Shown here one piece after another: positions 21,469 to 33,095 of a DNA stretch of 64,000 nucleotides. Numbering within the stretch: position 1 is the first letter of the stretch; each line of letters begins with the position of its first letter. Below the pieces are notes generated by a model, which did not search any database, was not told the origin of the DNA, and saw nothing but the letters and a program-made list of their open reading frames with translations. The stretch lies in contig JADNRZ010000007.1 of NCBI GenBank assembly GCA_015501605.1, positions 1 through 64,000 of the forward strand, given 5' to 3'. The DNA comes from Panaeolus papilionaceus. Its lineage: Eukaryota; Basidiomycota; Agaricomycetes; Agaricales. The position numbers and the translations under genes are program-made.

Positions 21469-22890
21469 ATGCCTGGCACTCATCTCCTTCCTCAAAATCT
21501 CCTTAAATTATTCGCCCCCAGGCCACCTCTACCTTATTCAAGGCCTGTAGATAGGGACATTGACAGAGTCCGTCCAAAAAATGTCTCCGGTGTTGCAGAA
21601 ATCCTGGCAAGGCTGAAGGAAGAAGCAACAGACTCTCTCGTCAATGCAGGCAACTCGGATGCCATGGAAGAAGGAGAAGAACCTGTGTATACACATGCTG
21701 AAGACACTAAACGTCAAATAAGACGTGAAGAGCGAAGAGCAAAGAGGACAGAAGAGTACAAAATCGCAAAGGAGAATTGTCTGTATTTCCCATCATTCTC
21801 AATGCCACTCACTGACTCATCATTCTCTGCTATAGACAAACCCTCCGACGACCCTCAAGCAGTTGGAGATCCATATAAAACCCTGTTTATCTCCCGTTTG
21901 GTATATTTTTTTCAATTTTTATTGTCCGCATTTTGCTGACAATTTACTCAAGCACAAATCCGCGACAGAAACAGACCTCAGACGCGAGTTCGAAGGTTAT
22001 GGTACAATTGAACGTGTCAGAATAGTCCGCGATAAGAAAAATCGAAGTCGGGGGTATGCCTTCATCGTATACGAACGTGAACGTGACATGAAAGGTATAT
22101 TTTCTCCTAATATTTTATTACCACCGTTTGTGCTCTAACTTGTCGTTTTAAAGCCGCCTACAAGGAGTCAGACGGCCTCCAGATCATGGGTAAGCGGATA
22201 TTGGTTGACGTCGAACGTGGCAGGACCGTTCGTGGTTGGAAGCCTCGCCGTTTAGGTGGAGGTCTTGGTGGTAGGCCAAAGCGTGTCGTTGAAGCTCCTC
22301 CCCCTGTGATATCAAGAGGCGGTGGCGGCGGCGGCGGCGGCGGCAGCTTCAGAGGTGGCTTTGGAGGCGGAGGTGGTAGAGGAGGTTTTGGCGACAGAGG
22401 AGGTTTCAGAGGAGGACGGGGTGGTGGTGGTGGATTTGGAGGACGAGGTGGTTTCGGTGGTGATCGTGGTGGTGGTGGCGGCGGCGGCGGTTTTGGTGAC
22501 AGAGATCGGGGATACAGTGATCGTGGAGGCGGTGGTGGCTTCCGAGGTGGGTTTGGCGGTGGTGGAGGTGGATTCCGTGGTGGGCGGGACGATGGTGGAA
22601 GTTTCAGGTATGTCAGGTTTAAAAACAGCATACACTCTCTTCAACGACTCAACGTTGCTATCAGGGGCGGTCCTCCTCGCGGTGGTGGTATTGGATTCCA
22701 CGGAGGACCAGGATTCGACGGTCCGCCAAACGGACATGGGCCTCCATCTGGGCACGGTCCAGGAGGATTTGGTCCCCCAGGAGGAGCACCTGGGGGTGGA
22801 GGATATGGAGGTGGTGGCTATCGTGGCGACCTCAAACGTGAAGGTCCCGGTGGGTATGATGACCGTGACGTTAAGCGACCAAGATATTAG
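21469..22890 (+). CDS. U1 small nuclear ribonucleoprotein 70 kDa protein
   Basis: Binds stem-loop I of U1 snRNA and helps recognise 5' splice sites. Five exons (21469-21778, 21836-21900, 21953-22094, 22154-22607, 22665-22890) give 398 residues. The N-terminal U1-70K domain has [20 protein letters not shown], then [13 protein letters not shown]. The RRM carries RNP2 KTLFISRL and RNP1 [11 protein letters not shown], followed by [27 protein letters not shown], split here to respect family order: [13 protein letters not shown] then [14 protein letters not shown]. The C-terminus is not the RS/RE/RD tail of animals. It is a long Gly-rich RGG/FGG region built from GGT and GGC runs (22315-22600). Intron 1 has a weak GTCTGT donor. 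Confidence 0.94.
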
Positions 22891-24537
22891 GATTCTAGGT
22901 CCCATCCTTCCCAAAATCCCTCTATGCTATGCAAGGTATTCTTTTTGGGTCGGTTTTCTTTCTCGCCCAGCTTGCCCATCTCCTGTGGTGGCAAGATGGT
23001 CTTTGGTTCAAGTATTTTCGAGTTCTTTGTCCTACCATTCTCTATGCATCATCGTTCTCGTAAGTATACTATCGTCGTTTTTACGATCTTCCTCGAGTGT
23101 GTCATCAAGGGGTGGGAGAGAGTATGATAGACATTTCTGCCAACCTGGAGCCTTCTGGTAAATTGTTTCTGTAACACTAACACATGTATCGGGTTTCTGC
23201 TTTAGTTTTTGTCCTGTGCCCTTTCCACCTTTCGAAACCGCTCGTCGGTGAAGTGTGAGTACAGCAACAACCAGTTCAAAAAGTTTGAGGACTTCTTCCC
23301 CAAAAAAACAGTTCCCGGATAGCATATATGTTCTTGCTGCGGCGGCCTGTCTTCGCGCGTTCAGTAGTGTCTCGCCGTGGATCAAAAAGCGTCCTGGACT
23401 TTTAGGCTAAGGCTGAAGTGCAGTATACAGGACCCGGTGGTTGCAAGCAATCCGGTAGTTTCGGTGCCGCAGGACTCGCATCATGTTGAAATCTCGAAAC
23501 AGGGGTCTACCAGAGGACATGCGGGCCGAGAGGACTGGTGTTGCGGCCAATGTCCAGGGTCGTGCCAGGGTCGAACAGGTACTTTCTCCCCCCTGTTTCC
23601 CAATAGAATGTGTGTTTTCTACTTCTTTTCTATGATATGTTCTGTAATAAGAATAAATATTTTCAGAAAAAACAACAGGCTTACTCGGAATTCCTTTAAA
23701 CATAGCTAGTGATACAGACGATGAACAAGGCTTGGAGTTGAAATCTATTGGTGCGAGCGCTTTCTCCATTTGTCTTGCTTAGCAACGATATTCTCTGCAA
23801 TCACATATTCACAAAACACAGGCAACGACGAATCCCTCTCCAATTTCACCTGTTTGCCTATCGTGGAACCGGAACTCTGTGTAACCTCGGGGCTGCAAAA
23901 ATCCATTTGACGTAAGGGTCCCGACACGAACGATGATCCTTGTGCACATGGCAGGCGCCGTCATCTTTCAGTCCAAGGCGAATAGTTCGTGTGCCAAGTT
24001 TGTCAAAAGTTTGTCACTCTAGTCTAGTTTTCAAAGAGCGCTTTCATGACACCTGGATAGTTCAATCAGGATATTTTTCAGGACTATGATATATTCAAAC
24101 GAATACAGGCTGCTAATAGTTTCAGATATATGTTTGCTCTCTGACTTCCATCGACGACTGGATTGTTGTTACCTTGCCCACACACATGGTTCCTAGATCC
24201 AGATCGTCATGATTTGACGGCTTTGCATCCAAATGAGCCCTTACACACCATTCGCCTAACATTTTTAGGCCTTGGTCCGTTGCTGAAAAGTCGGTTGGCC
24301 GACCCTTCCTGCTCTCTTTTTACGACTTCCATTGCTCCATATCTGCACCAACTCCGCCCGCTTGACAGAAGTCACAATTGTCTTTGATCTGTTCTCCACA
24401 CGGCCTCGTTTCCGGTTTTGGTGCTTACCGTTTTTCAATCCGCCCCGTGGCCAGATATCATCTGTAAGCTGCTTTTCTTTCATCTACTTCTCAGCTCTTT
24501 GACAAAAATACCGGATATTTTAGCTGCTCTTTGTCGA
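22891..24537. other. 1.6-kb intergenic region with one weak small-gene candidate
   Basis: Between U1-70K and the homeodomain gene no conserved gene is recognised. The long frames on both strands at 22312-23161 are shadows of the Gly-rich repeat. The only plausible coding signal is a short two-exon frame at 23483-23699. The last 600 bp are probably the long promoter and 5' UTR of the homeodomain gene. Confidence 0.4.
23483..23699 (+). CDS. Possible small spliced gene (42 residues)
   Basis: An ATG at 23483 opens 32 codons reading MLKSRNRGLPEDMRAERTG and on to GRARVEQ. It ends at a GTACTT donor (23579); after an 88-nt T-rich intron closing with TTTTCAG, ten more codons (KKQQAYSEFL) reach TAA. 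The composition is charged and protein-like and the splice sites fit. I recognise no family, however, and the gene is very short. It could equally be an upstream ORF or chance. Confidence 0.22.
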
Positions 24538-26188
24538 ATGGAGCGTAATTCCTTTCCTTTGTCCTCCAACCCTCGCGAACTGTATCTTGAAAGCATGCCC
24601 ACCATTGTAACCCCAAGCTTGAACGGCGTGCACTCTGCGCTCACTTCTCCTGCCAGTGCAGTCGACTCATCCGACAAATTCGACGAAGAGGAGAACGATG
24701 AAAATCAGAGGTCGTCTAGTGTTGGTCCCCAGCGCAGCAGCTCCCTCACTAGCAGTTGCGCAGGGAAGGAAAAACGAAAACGGTCACGCGTTACTCCTAA
24801 TCAACTTGAGGAATTGGAGCGATACTTTACCTCCAATAGAAGCCCCAATGGCGCCCAAAGGCGAGAGATCAGTGAGCGACTGGGCATGTATGAGCGCCAG
24901 ACGCAAATATGGTTCCAAAACCGGTAAGACACACACCCATTAATGGTGATCCAGGCTCATATTCCTTTTCAGTCGCGCAAAGGCAAAACTGCTGGACGGG
25001 AAGCCTGCCGATGTCGCAGACAAGATTGAATTCGTTGATGTCAGCAACTGCGAGCCTATTGTAGACAGATCACCAGAACCTTGGACAGATGTGCAGACAG
25101 TCCAGTCTCTCGTCCACGAGGCAGCTCGTGAGTCACCCTTCTGAATGCAAGTGATTGACTCAACACTGAAAAATCCAAAAATTCCTCTATCAGCTATTCT
25201 CGTAATTCCATCCCCAGAAATTAAGATGGGTGCTTGGAAAAGACAGTCTTGTCAGTCCGGTAGCATCGATTTGATCTGTTACATTTGCGACTCGCGTCAA
25301 TGCCTCGTGTGGTTTGTCCACAACGCTGGTATAGACTTCAAAATGGAGGTCCCATTCAACACTATCTACAAAACAGAACTGCTGCATAAACCTGACAAAC
25401 CAAAGCATCGAAACGCGACGGCCGTTTTAATATTGATGCAGCCACCAATTTTTATGATCCAGGATACCAGAGTCGGAGGCGGGGAACATAGGTGGCAGCG
25501 TTGTGGGGACTGGACCGAAGGGAGGCAGGCCAGCCAGGTTCTTCAACACGAATTAACGGGTAATGTAAAACACATTAACCATATACTTTCGATGGTTGCG
25601 CAGAGGTTACAGCCGGGGCAACACGAAATACCTTTGGTTTGTTCCTACCCACATCACTCCACCATTCCAGCAACGGGCCTCGAAATTTCTCAACCTCAAC
25701 CCATTCCTGTTTCTGTGGCACTTCCAGCACCCGCAACGGGGCACCTCCCCACTGAGCCAACGCAGCAACATATGCAGGTTTCGTATGCATCGCAACACCA
25801 CCATTATTCCAGTCCTCCCAATTACGTCGTCGAACAACACCAGTCCCCAAGTCCGAATCATTCTGCTTACATGCAGACCTCTTACACAAACACAACAAGA
25901 AGTGCGATGCCATCATCCTCTCAACAATATGTCGATTACTCTCTACCCAACAGCTCAGTTCTAGTGTCTGGCCACCTACCTTCACCATCGTTCGATGCGA
26001 CTCCCCGAGCAGCATGCCCAACTATTCCTAACGAATATTATAACCAATATCCACTTCAAACTAATCAACATTACTTGACCAACACCAGTCAACTTACTCA
26101 ACAACCTCGTTATAATTCTCAATACAGCGGCATGACCGGAGTTCCCTTCGACAACCAAGGTTATTATGGGCAGGGCATGTCTGCTTAA
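24538..26188 (+). CDS. Homeodomain transcription factor
   Basis: Three exons (24538-24923, 24973-25127, 25194-26188) give 511 residues. The homeodomain spans about residues 78-137: basic arm KEKRKRSRVTPNQLEELE, helix 2 RREISERLGM and recognition helix TQIWFQNRRAKAKLL, split by an intron at the Arg of QNR/RAK. Downstream, residues about 175-260 form a conserved basidiomycete domain with APILVIPSPEIKMGAWKR, CYICDSRQCLVWFVHNAG and DFKMEVPF. The C-terminus is low-complexity, rich in Gln, Ser, Pro and Tyr, likely an activation region. It resembles the Hom1/Hom2 group studied in Schizophyllum and fission yeast Phx1, but I cannot say which. It is not a mating-type HD protein by neighbourhood. Upstream open codons to 24418 lack conservation. 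Confidence 0.9.
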
Positions 26189-26488
26189 ACCTCACATTCT
26201 AATTGTAATTAAATAACTATCCACACCTTTAATATCCAATAATTATGTTCTCTAAGTAGTTTAGTCATTTACAAAGTTTACCTCAATTCGTTCATACGAA
26301 CATTTCGTTCACACTTCTATTTTAATTCTTACTTCCCTGTTACTTGTTAGTATCGAGGAACAGCTCAGGTAGCTCAGAGCCTCTATTCGTTCTACATTTC
26401 AACCAACATTAACGACGTATTCATAGCTGACTAGTAAATATTATAATTGTATTCGTTGAATAATAAGCGGATAAAATGTCTAGGTGCA
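26189..26488. other. Convergent 3' region
   Basis: About 300 bp between the homeodomain gene stop and the TIM13 stop, holding two 3' UTRs. AT-rich, no gene seen. Confidence 0.5.
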
Positions 26489-27016
26489 TTAGAAAGTCGC
26501 CTCTTGCTGTCTCTCCTTTGCCAAACGGGCGGTATACGTCCTACTGACAATGTTGACTGTGAGGAAGGCAACCATAAGCCCAGACTAGAATATCATAACA
26601 AAAATATAACTCACAGGCGTCCATGTAGCGGTCAAAGCATCTGCTGAGGCATTGCTGGAGGGAAAACAAGTCAGTGTTGACAGCTGGAAGGTACAACGGG
26701 ACGACAAGTCAGCTCACCTTTTCCGAGTTCGACAACGAGTCTCCTGGTTTAGTCACACATTTAGCGTAGCAGCGGTCTCCAGATTTCTACAAGTGATAGT
26801 GTTCAGGTAAGATGTTGCGTTTTAAAATAGTTGAACATACGTTCATAAGTTCTTGAACGTTGACAAGAGCCAGCTCTTGACGGATGGCAGTCATTGTTTG
26901 CTCTTTCAATACCTGAGCATCTGAAAGCAAATTGTTCAGAGGCGATGATATAAAATGAAGAGTATGTAAATACCAGGCTGAGGGTTTGAGCCACTACGAG
27001 AAAAGAGGTCAGCCAT
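26489..27016 (-). CDS. TIM13: Mitochondrial intermembrane-space chaperone Tim13
   Basis: With Tim8, it chaperones hydrophobic precursors across the intermembrane space to TIM22 or SAM. Five short exons (27016-26974, 26920-26841, 26786-26718, 26654-26615, 26556-26489) give 99 residues. The twin CX3C motif is complete: CYAKC and CLSRC, separated by 17 residues within VTKPGDSLSNSEKQ. The flanks QELALVNVQELMNKSGDRCY and CFDRYMDAFNIVSRTY are typical of Tim13 rather than Tim8, 9 or 10. There is no presequence, as expected for a Mia40 substrate. Four introns in 300 coding bases is dense even for this genome. It is divergent from JJJ1. Confidence 0.95.
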
Positions 27017-27142
27017 AGCGGAAGCACGGGAATATGACGGTTGTGGAAAAAGGAAGTCAATAATTTTTGGTGCAGTCCCTGATTACCTTTTCAGGCAATC
27101 AACATCTTCTCTATCCCTGTCAACAACGACCATCATCGTTTA
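27017..27142. promoter_or_regulatory. Shared promoter TIM13 / JJJ1
   Basis: 126 bp between two divergent start codons. No obvious TATA box. Confidence 0.55.
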
Positions 27143-29067
27143 ATGGGCGCCAATGAATCCAAATCAAATCAAGGAGACTCTTCTTCCACTCCAGCAACTG
27201 TAATAAATTACTACGAGCTACTTGGAGTACAAGAGGATGCAACTCAGGATGAGATCAAGGTGTCATAGGCCTCAAATATTAAGCACCAGCAATCTAACCA
27301 TCCATTTCTAGCGTGCGTTCCGTCGTCTCGCACTAATCCATCACCCCGACAAGAATCAGGACAACGTCGAAGAGGCGAATCAAAAATTCTCAGCTCTTCA
27401 GCAGGCTTACGAGGTTCCTAAATCCAATTCTCTCCATTCAGGTCATCTCATAATCTAATAACCGATCAGGTATTGAGCGACGAACAAGTAAACGTTTTCC
27501 GCTCTTCAGGAATATATATCCTTATCATTCAAAACTTACAAGTAGGAACGGGCATGGTACGACTCTCACAGGGCATCTCTCATCCCCGAAGCAGACGCAG
27601 ATGTTGTGTTTGAGGACATCAGAAAAGGAGTCAATCTTTCATCCAGGGTAAAGGACAGAGGGTTGACGGTTAGCCATCTCTCCCGTTTCTTTGATATTTC
27701 CATCTGGGAGGGTTTTGATGACAGCGATAAAGTAAGCAACTTGGCCTATATCCAAAGCGTTACAGCTGACTCGTTCAGGGATTCTACACCATCTATCGTA
27801 ATCTCTTTTCGAGACTGGCATCTGAAGAGGCCCATTACACATCTGATCATCAATTCCCCTCTTTCGGCTATTCAACATGGTCTTGGGTCCCCATCGCAAA
27901 GGGGAGTGAAGGATCAGCTAGGGACTTTTACAATGTTTGGACAAACTTTACGACGGAAAAGGATTTCTCCTGGATGGACAAATGGAATCTGTCAGAAGCT
28001 CCAGACCGTCGTGTTCGGAGGTAAGTCTTTGCTTCGGTTTATTGACTCGTACTTGTAGGATTGATGCTTGCAGGCTTATGGAAAAGGACAATAAAAAGGC
28101 AAGAGATGATGCCCGAAGAGAATACAACGATACGATCAGAGTACGTTTTTAGTATTATATGAAATTTCTCTTGAGTGAGCATTCACGTCTACTAATACTA
28201 CTAGTCTATGGCCAAATTCATACGCAAGCGTGATCCACGTTACAAGCGCCACCTCGAGACCCAGAATTCGGTTGCAAATATTCCCAAACCTCAGCCAACC
28301 ACGGAAAAACCCCACAAATCTGCAGCGGACTACGTGGAGCAAGATTGGCAAAAGGTTGACACCAAGCATCTGCACGCTGATCTCGATTGGGCAGCGGCCG
28401 AAGGGGAGGAAGAAGAAGAGTGGGAGTGCGTGGCTTGTAGAAAAACCTTCCGTAGTGAAGCTGCATGGGATAGTCATGAGAGGAGCAAGAAACATTTAAA
28501 GGAGATTGAGAGGCTGAAATGGGAGATGCAAGAAGAGGACGAGGCATTAGGCTTAGACGAGGAACCAATTGTGGAGGAGGCATCCCAGCCAGATCCGCCC
28601 GCTTCAGATGACGAATCCGACCCATCGTTGGAGATCGAGGAAAAGATACCTGAAGCCATAGAGACCCGGTCAGGGGATCAGGAGGAGGAAGAATTTCCCA
28701 AGCGACGGGGCAAGGCAAAACGGCGGCAAGTGTTGGAGGGCGATGTGGAGATCTCCGCGAACGACCAGCAAGAGACAGCGACTGATGACTTGCCTTCCAA
28801 CCCGCCCCAAGCCACAAAACGAGACAAGCGAAGAGCACGTCAGCAAGCCAAAACCGAAGCAGCGTCAGCGTCAGGGGCAATCGTGAGTTCCTGTTGTGTT
28901 TGTTTCAACAATAGGTTTCTCAACGCGAGATATAGCATCGATGCAATGTGTGCAGCGAAGAATTTGCGAGTAAAACCAAGCTTTTTAATCATATTTTGCA
29001 AACAGGCCACGCCCTTGCTACGGAAGACAACCCTCCAAGCAACAAAACAAAAAAGAAGAAACGATAG
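27143..29067 (+). CDS. JJJ1: J-domain protein Jjj1/DNAJC21, 60S ribosome maturation
   Basis: Cytosolic Hsp40 that stimulates Ssa Hsp70 to release the shuttling factor Arx1 from pre-60S particles. Eight exons (27143-27259, 27312-27413, 27470-27487, 27546-27731, 27779-28020, 28074-28140, 28205-28882, 28936-29067) give 513 residues. The J domain (residues about 22-90) has [20 protein letters not shown] and the HPD loop in [12 protein letters not shown]. Then come ERAWYDSHR and [10 protein letters not shown], typical of Jjj1. The first U1-like zinc finger is [20 protein letters not shown]; the second is [20 protein letters not shown] followed by TGH. An acidic and basic stretch lies between them. 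Exon 3 is only 18 nt. The start with Met-Gly-Ala fits the spacing of the J domain. Confidence 0.95.
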
Positions 29068-29524
29068 AGTCGGATAGACGCGCTGGTTGACTGCAGACCA
29101 CCATTCAAATTTCGGTCTGCGCACTCCTCTCTGTCGGGTGGAAGCTAGTAACACCTGGAACAAAATAATACTATATACACCGTATCTATACAAGAATTTG
29201 AAAACATGAAGTGGATCATACATCATGCAGACCACACTTTCAGTAGATATAGTGGTGGTACAACGCCAAACACCTACATGGTGTGGTTCCACATGTGAAC
29301 CACGGAAGGCCCTGGATGGGGACAACATCCGCAACAGTCGTGACTGCGTAGTCGTCAAAGAATATAACAGATGTAGGGAGAATTACGGTGTGATAAAAAT
29401 AGGGCGCCTGGATCATCCCATAAGCTGGGATATATCCGCGGGAGGGTATTTCGTTTGTGAAAATGTGAGCAACCTGAAAAACATTTGGTAAATCAAAAGG
29501 TCATCTGCCACATTTTTAGGCTTT
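29068..29524. other. Convergent intergenic region
   Basis: 457 bp between the JJJ1 and PRP18 stops. Open frames on both strands (29225-29491 plus, 28840-29358 minus) show no family likeness. No gene called. Confidence 0.45.
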
Positions 29525-30714
29525 TTACCTTTTTAAGCTCTGAATATACTTTCGACTAACTTCGTCATTCAACACATGAGCAACTTGGTCGGCTGAAATC
29601 TTTTCACGCGCTGAACGTTCATGAATACTGTTTTTGTGAGTTAGATATTGTCAAAACACACATGTGGAATGTGACCTACCCGACCATCGTTACACCAATG
29701 GGCCAAGGGGCATTGCCGATGGAGAGACGCAGATACGAGTCATTTGCCTTCTGATATTCTCGCTTTTGCATGTAATGCACAATTTCCGCGATTCTTGTCA
29801 GCATGTCGTCGGGGAGGGACTAAATCAGTTAGCAGAGATAAAAGAGAACGGAAGAACAACATACTCTTGATCTCAGCGTCTTGAATAGCGGCTTCAGATA
29901 CTCTGCTGACTGGACTTGCGTAGCAGCTGCGCGTTTACCCTGTGTGGTGCGCTTAATTTCATCTATCATTTGTGCTGAATAAGACCGATGACGAGCACGT
30001 ATAACAGCAACATACATACCTGGTCTCTCATCCATTGCCTCTGCCCACTCCTTCAGGGTACGCTTCAGAGCGTAATAAATCAACGGGTATAGCTTGTCTT
30101 TATCTGTCTTGAGCAATGACAAGTCCAGAACACTATTGGCAGCATCGTTGTTGTCATCCTTCTTCTTTCCTTTTGTGCCCCCGTTCTTTTTTTCAAGCTC
30201 ACTCTTCTCGACATCCTCCAGAGCTTTCTTGAAATCGTTTTGCCCTCCTAGACGATCATGCCCCACTTCTTCAATAAGTTCTAGCGCCCGTAGGCGTAGA
30301 CGACGTTCCTTATCGGATTCTCCAAAAAGACGTATTGGTTGACCCTTTGCACGAAGCCTACGAATAACCTCTTCATTAGGAATATTGTAACTTGACTCTG
30401 CGGGCTTTGGTGACTCTGTCTCCCTCATTGAATTAGGTTGTGGCGAAGCAGATGCCTGTGGTGTCTACTCTCCATCAACATATCAGCACGTGTAGTAAGA
30501 TTATAAAGATAAGGAAACACACCTTTGCGCGTTTCGCATGAGCGTGTTGTGGTTCTTGTGACCTGCGACGCTGTTCTTCTTCTTCTTTAGCCTTTTGTTC
30601 ACGCAACCTCTCCAAGTCACCACGCTTCATGTATTTGTTAGGCCTCTCTGCAGGTACAGGGTCAGATTCCAATGCCTTGCGTTTCGTAGCAATTTCAGCT
30701 TTGAGAGCGTCCAT
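29525..30714 (-). CDS. PRP18: Pre-mRNA splicing factor Prp18
   Basis: U5-associated factor for the second catalytic step of splicing; works with Slu7 to dock the 3' splice site. Five exons (30714-30523, 30464-30020, 29974-29865, 29819-29680, 29627-29525) give 329 residues. The N-terminus has the PRP4-like motif [20 protein letters not shown]. The C-terminal Prp18 domain holds [20 protein letters not shown], then [12 protein letters not shown]. The hallmark conserved loop is [20 protein letters not shown] followed by [15 protein letters not shown]. The end is YIQSLKR, as in other Prp18 proteins. All introns are phase-consistent. Confidence 0.96.
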
Positions 30715-30870
30715 TATTGATGATGAGGATGATGATGAGGAAGAGGAGGAGAACCAGTTCTACACATGTCCAGATATGGAGCTTACATAAGCACAAATAT
30801 TCTGGCTTTGTTGGTTCCGCCATAACCCGACTGACTATCAACCACAACCAGCAACCGTTGAATACCAACA
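30715..30870. promoter_or_regulatory. Shared promoter PRP18 / COX12
   Basis: 156 bp between divergent start codons. The PRP18-proximal part is a GAT/GAG-rich purine tract (about 30717-30752). Confidence 0.55.
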
Positions 30871-31431
30871 ATGTCCGACGCTTCAGATCTCTCTAGGTCT
30901 GTAGTTTTATTGTTTTTATATTATATTTACAGTCTTTTGACTATGTTATAGCAAATACGTCCTCCAGACTGTTGGGTTCGACGGTGTGTTTTTCCCCGAG
31001 TAATATCCAATTTTACAATCCAACCTGAAACAAATTCCAGCTCGTTTCCCCAACACCAACCAGACGAGGAACTGGTAAATCTTCACCTTGTTACACGCTC
31101 TACATTTTTTTCATTAACACGCGTTTCTGATAGCTTCCAAAACTATACCGACTACTTCAAGTGCATTGCTGCCAAGGGTGATGACTACGTTCCCTGCAAG
31201 CAATTCAAGAAGGCATACCACTCTCTCTGCCCCAGTATGTCGCATGATTTCTCTAAAGTCCTTGGCTAAAAGTGTATACTAATGTAAACTTTGTGCAGAT
31301 GAATGGGTAAATCATTTTTTGACAGCGCGTTTCTTCTACCGGTAACTCACATGTATTCTTTGCTTTTACAGATTTCCAAGTGGGACGAGCAACGCGATAA
31401 TGGCACCTTCCCTGCTTCCCTAGAGCCGTAG
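30871..31431 (+). CDS. COX12: Cytochrome c oxidase subunit VIb (Cox12/COX6B)
   Basis: Intermembrane-space CHCH subunit of complex IV that stabilises the enzyme at the cytochrome c side. Six exons (30871-30896, 30952-30983, 31041-31074, 31134-31234, 31299-31306, 31372-31431) give 86 residues. Typical sequence: RFPNTNQTRNCFQNYTDYFK, then CIAAKGDDYVPCKQFKKAY and HSLCPNEWISKWDEQR. The four Cys of the CX9C pair (C-x9-C and C-x10-C) are all there. Exon 5 is only 8 nt (ATGAATGG), encoding most of N-E-W, and is needed to keep frame. It is divergent from PRP18. Confidence 0.95.
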
Positions 31432-31594
31432 ATATTGAGCAGGTCAATAATACGATAGCGCCGAGCACTGTAATAGTTTGTCACGTGGACGAGGAATAGA
31501 GTGGTGATCCTGTGTCGAGCGTCATGGTCAATTATTCTTAAGTCTAGTCCCGCGAGTTCCGTTCCGCCTTACTTTTACTCATACAACCACCATC

Positions 31595-32852
31595 ATGGAC
31601 TATTCATGCGAACCAGAACACTCACAACTCCTCAATATTCAAGAGAAGGAGCCCTTCAACGCCGAACCATCTGCTGCAGCATTAGTTGAATTCCCTATTA
31701 CCCCAGAAGAGCTCGTATATTGTCGCAACCATGGCCCAGTTCGCGAATTCGATGCAGACTCCTACTCGATAACAATAACAGGTGGTAGCAAAGGTGAAAT
31801 GTCCTTCACAGTCAATGACATTCGTTCCATGTTTCCCGTTGCTCGCGTTGTGGCAGCATTGCAGGTATGAATGAATATGCGCAAGGTATCGAACAATCCA
31901 TTGACTTTACATAGTGCGCGGGCATTAGGCGTGCAGAAATGGGCAAGGTAAAACGTGTCCACGGAGTGCCGTGGTCGGATGGGGTGATAGCCAACTGTAA
32001 ATGGGGCGGTGTTCGCTTATCGGACCTCCTGCAGCATGTTGGGGTCAATGGACAGGATAAACACCACGTTTGCTTTGAGTCCCATGCAACCCTGTGCCAG
32101 GATGACACCTATTATGGTGCCTCTATCTCGCTTGAAAGGGCATTGGACCCTCTACAGGACGTACTACTTGCATATGAGGTGCGTTCCATTAGCCTCTAGA
32201 TGGGGTGAAAGCGGCCTAAACCCAATGCTTCAGATGAATGACCAACCCCTGTCTCCGGATCATGGCGGACCACTACGAGTGGTTGTACCAGGCTACCTGG
32301 GTGCCCGTTGGGTGAAATGGGTCGACAACATCATAATCTCAGCGGAGGAGTCTCCTAATTTCTATCAGCAAAGAGATTACAAGATTTTGCCACCCACTGT
32401 CAGTTCTTATGACATCTTGATTTAATTTTCCTCTGTTCATGACATACACATCCTATGTCCTAAAATAGGTCGAAAACAAGGTTGACGCTCTCCCTTTATG
32501 GTCCAAGTACCCCTGCATGACGGCGCTACCTTTGAACTCTGTGGTCGGTGTTGTTCATCCCTCTGATGAGAATAAACTCTTTGTCAAGGGGTATGCGCTT
32601 CCTGGACCACGGGGAAACGTAAAGCGAGTTGAAATCTCTCTGGATGATGGAGATACATGGCAGGATACCAACATCACTTATCAAGAGGGTAGCTGGAGTT
32701 GGACAATTTGGGAAGCTGAAGTCGATTGTAACGCTTCCAGTGGGACTGTCTACAGTCGTGCCATCGATGTGGAAGGCAACATTCAACCTCGGCAGGGGGT
32801 TTGGAACATGCGAGGAGTTGCGTATAACGGCTGGGGAGTGAGAGAGTGGTAA
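31595..32852 (+). CDS. Sulfite oxidase-type molybdopterin enzyme
   Basis: Oxidises sulfite to sulfate with a molybdenum cofactor. Four exons (31595-31864, 31915-32178, 32234-32398, 32469-32852) give 360 residues. The Mo domain contains [25 protein letters not shown] (the Mo-ligand Cys follows an exon boundary), [19 protein letters not shown] and [20 protein letters not shown]. The C-terminal dimerisation domain has [19 protein letters not shown] and [13 protein letters not shown]. There is no cytochrome b5 domain and no FAD domain, so it is the short plant-like form, not nitrate reductase. No clear mitochondrial presequence is seen and the last residues (VREW) are not a PTS1, so the compartment is open. 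Confidence 0.93.
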
Positions 32853-33095
32853 ACTTGTACTTGTAGTATATTTACTTGTAGCAGTCATTGAATCAATATT
32901 TGTCCGTTTGAATAGAGCAGCCATGCGGCCCATACTTATCCTTGAAGCCATGATTGCGCAGGCTTTCGGCTTGTGATACATTGACAATGTATTCCATTTT
33001 AGGAAATAAATACATTGTTGGTTTTTAAGTCCGTCCTCACCAATTCACTTCGACTTTTACTACTTTCCTCAAGACCATCCTATCACTACTACACC
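32853..33095. other. Short intergenic region
   Basis: 3' region of sulfite oxidase and promoter of the mitofissin gene. Nothing else is visible. Confidence 0.5.

Noticed and set aside
22312..23161. Long open frames on both strands over the Gly-rich part of U1-70K
   Set aside because: They arise from GGN/CCN repeat composition in other frames. Only the frame continuous with the RRM makes sense.
25562..25609. Possible intron in the homeodomain gene after LQHELTG
   Set aside because: GTAATG...GCGCAG fits splice signals, but splicing leads to an early stop, while the unspliced frame continues with plausible low-complexity sequence to 26188.
24538..26188. Mating-type (A locus) homeodomain gene
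   Set aside because: No paired divergent HD1/HD2 gene and no mitochondrial intermediate peptidase neighbour; the downstream domain belongs to the non-mating homeodomain regulators.
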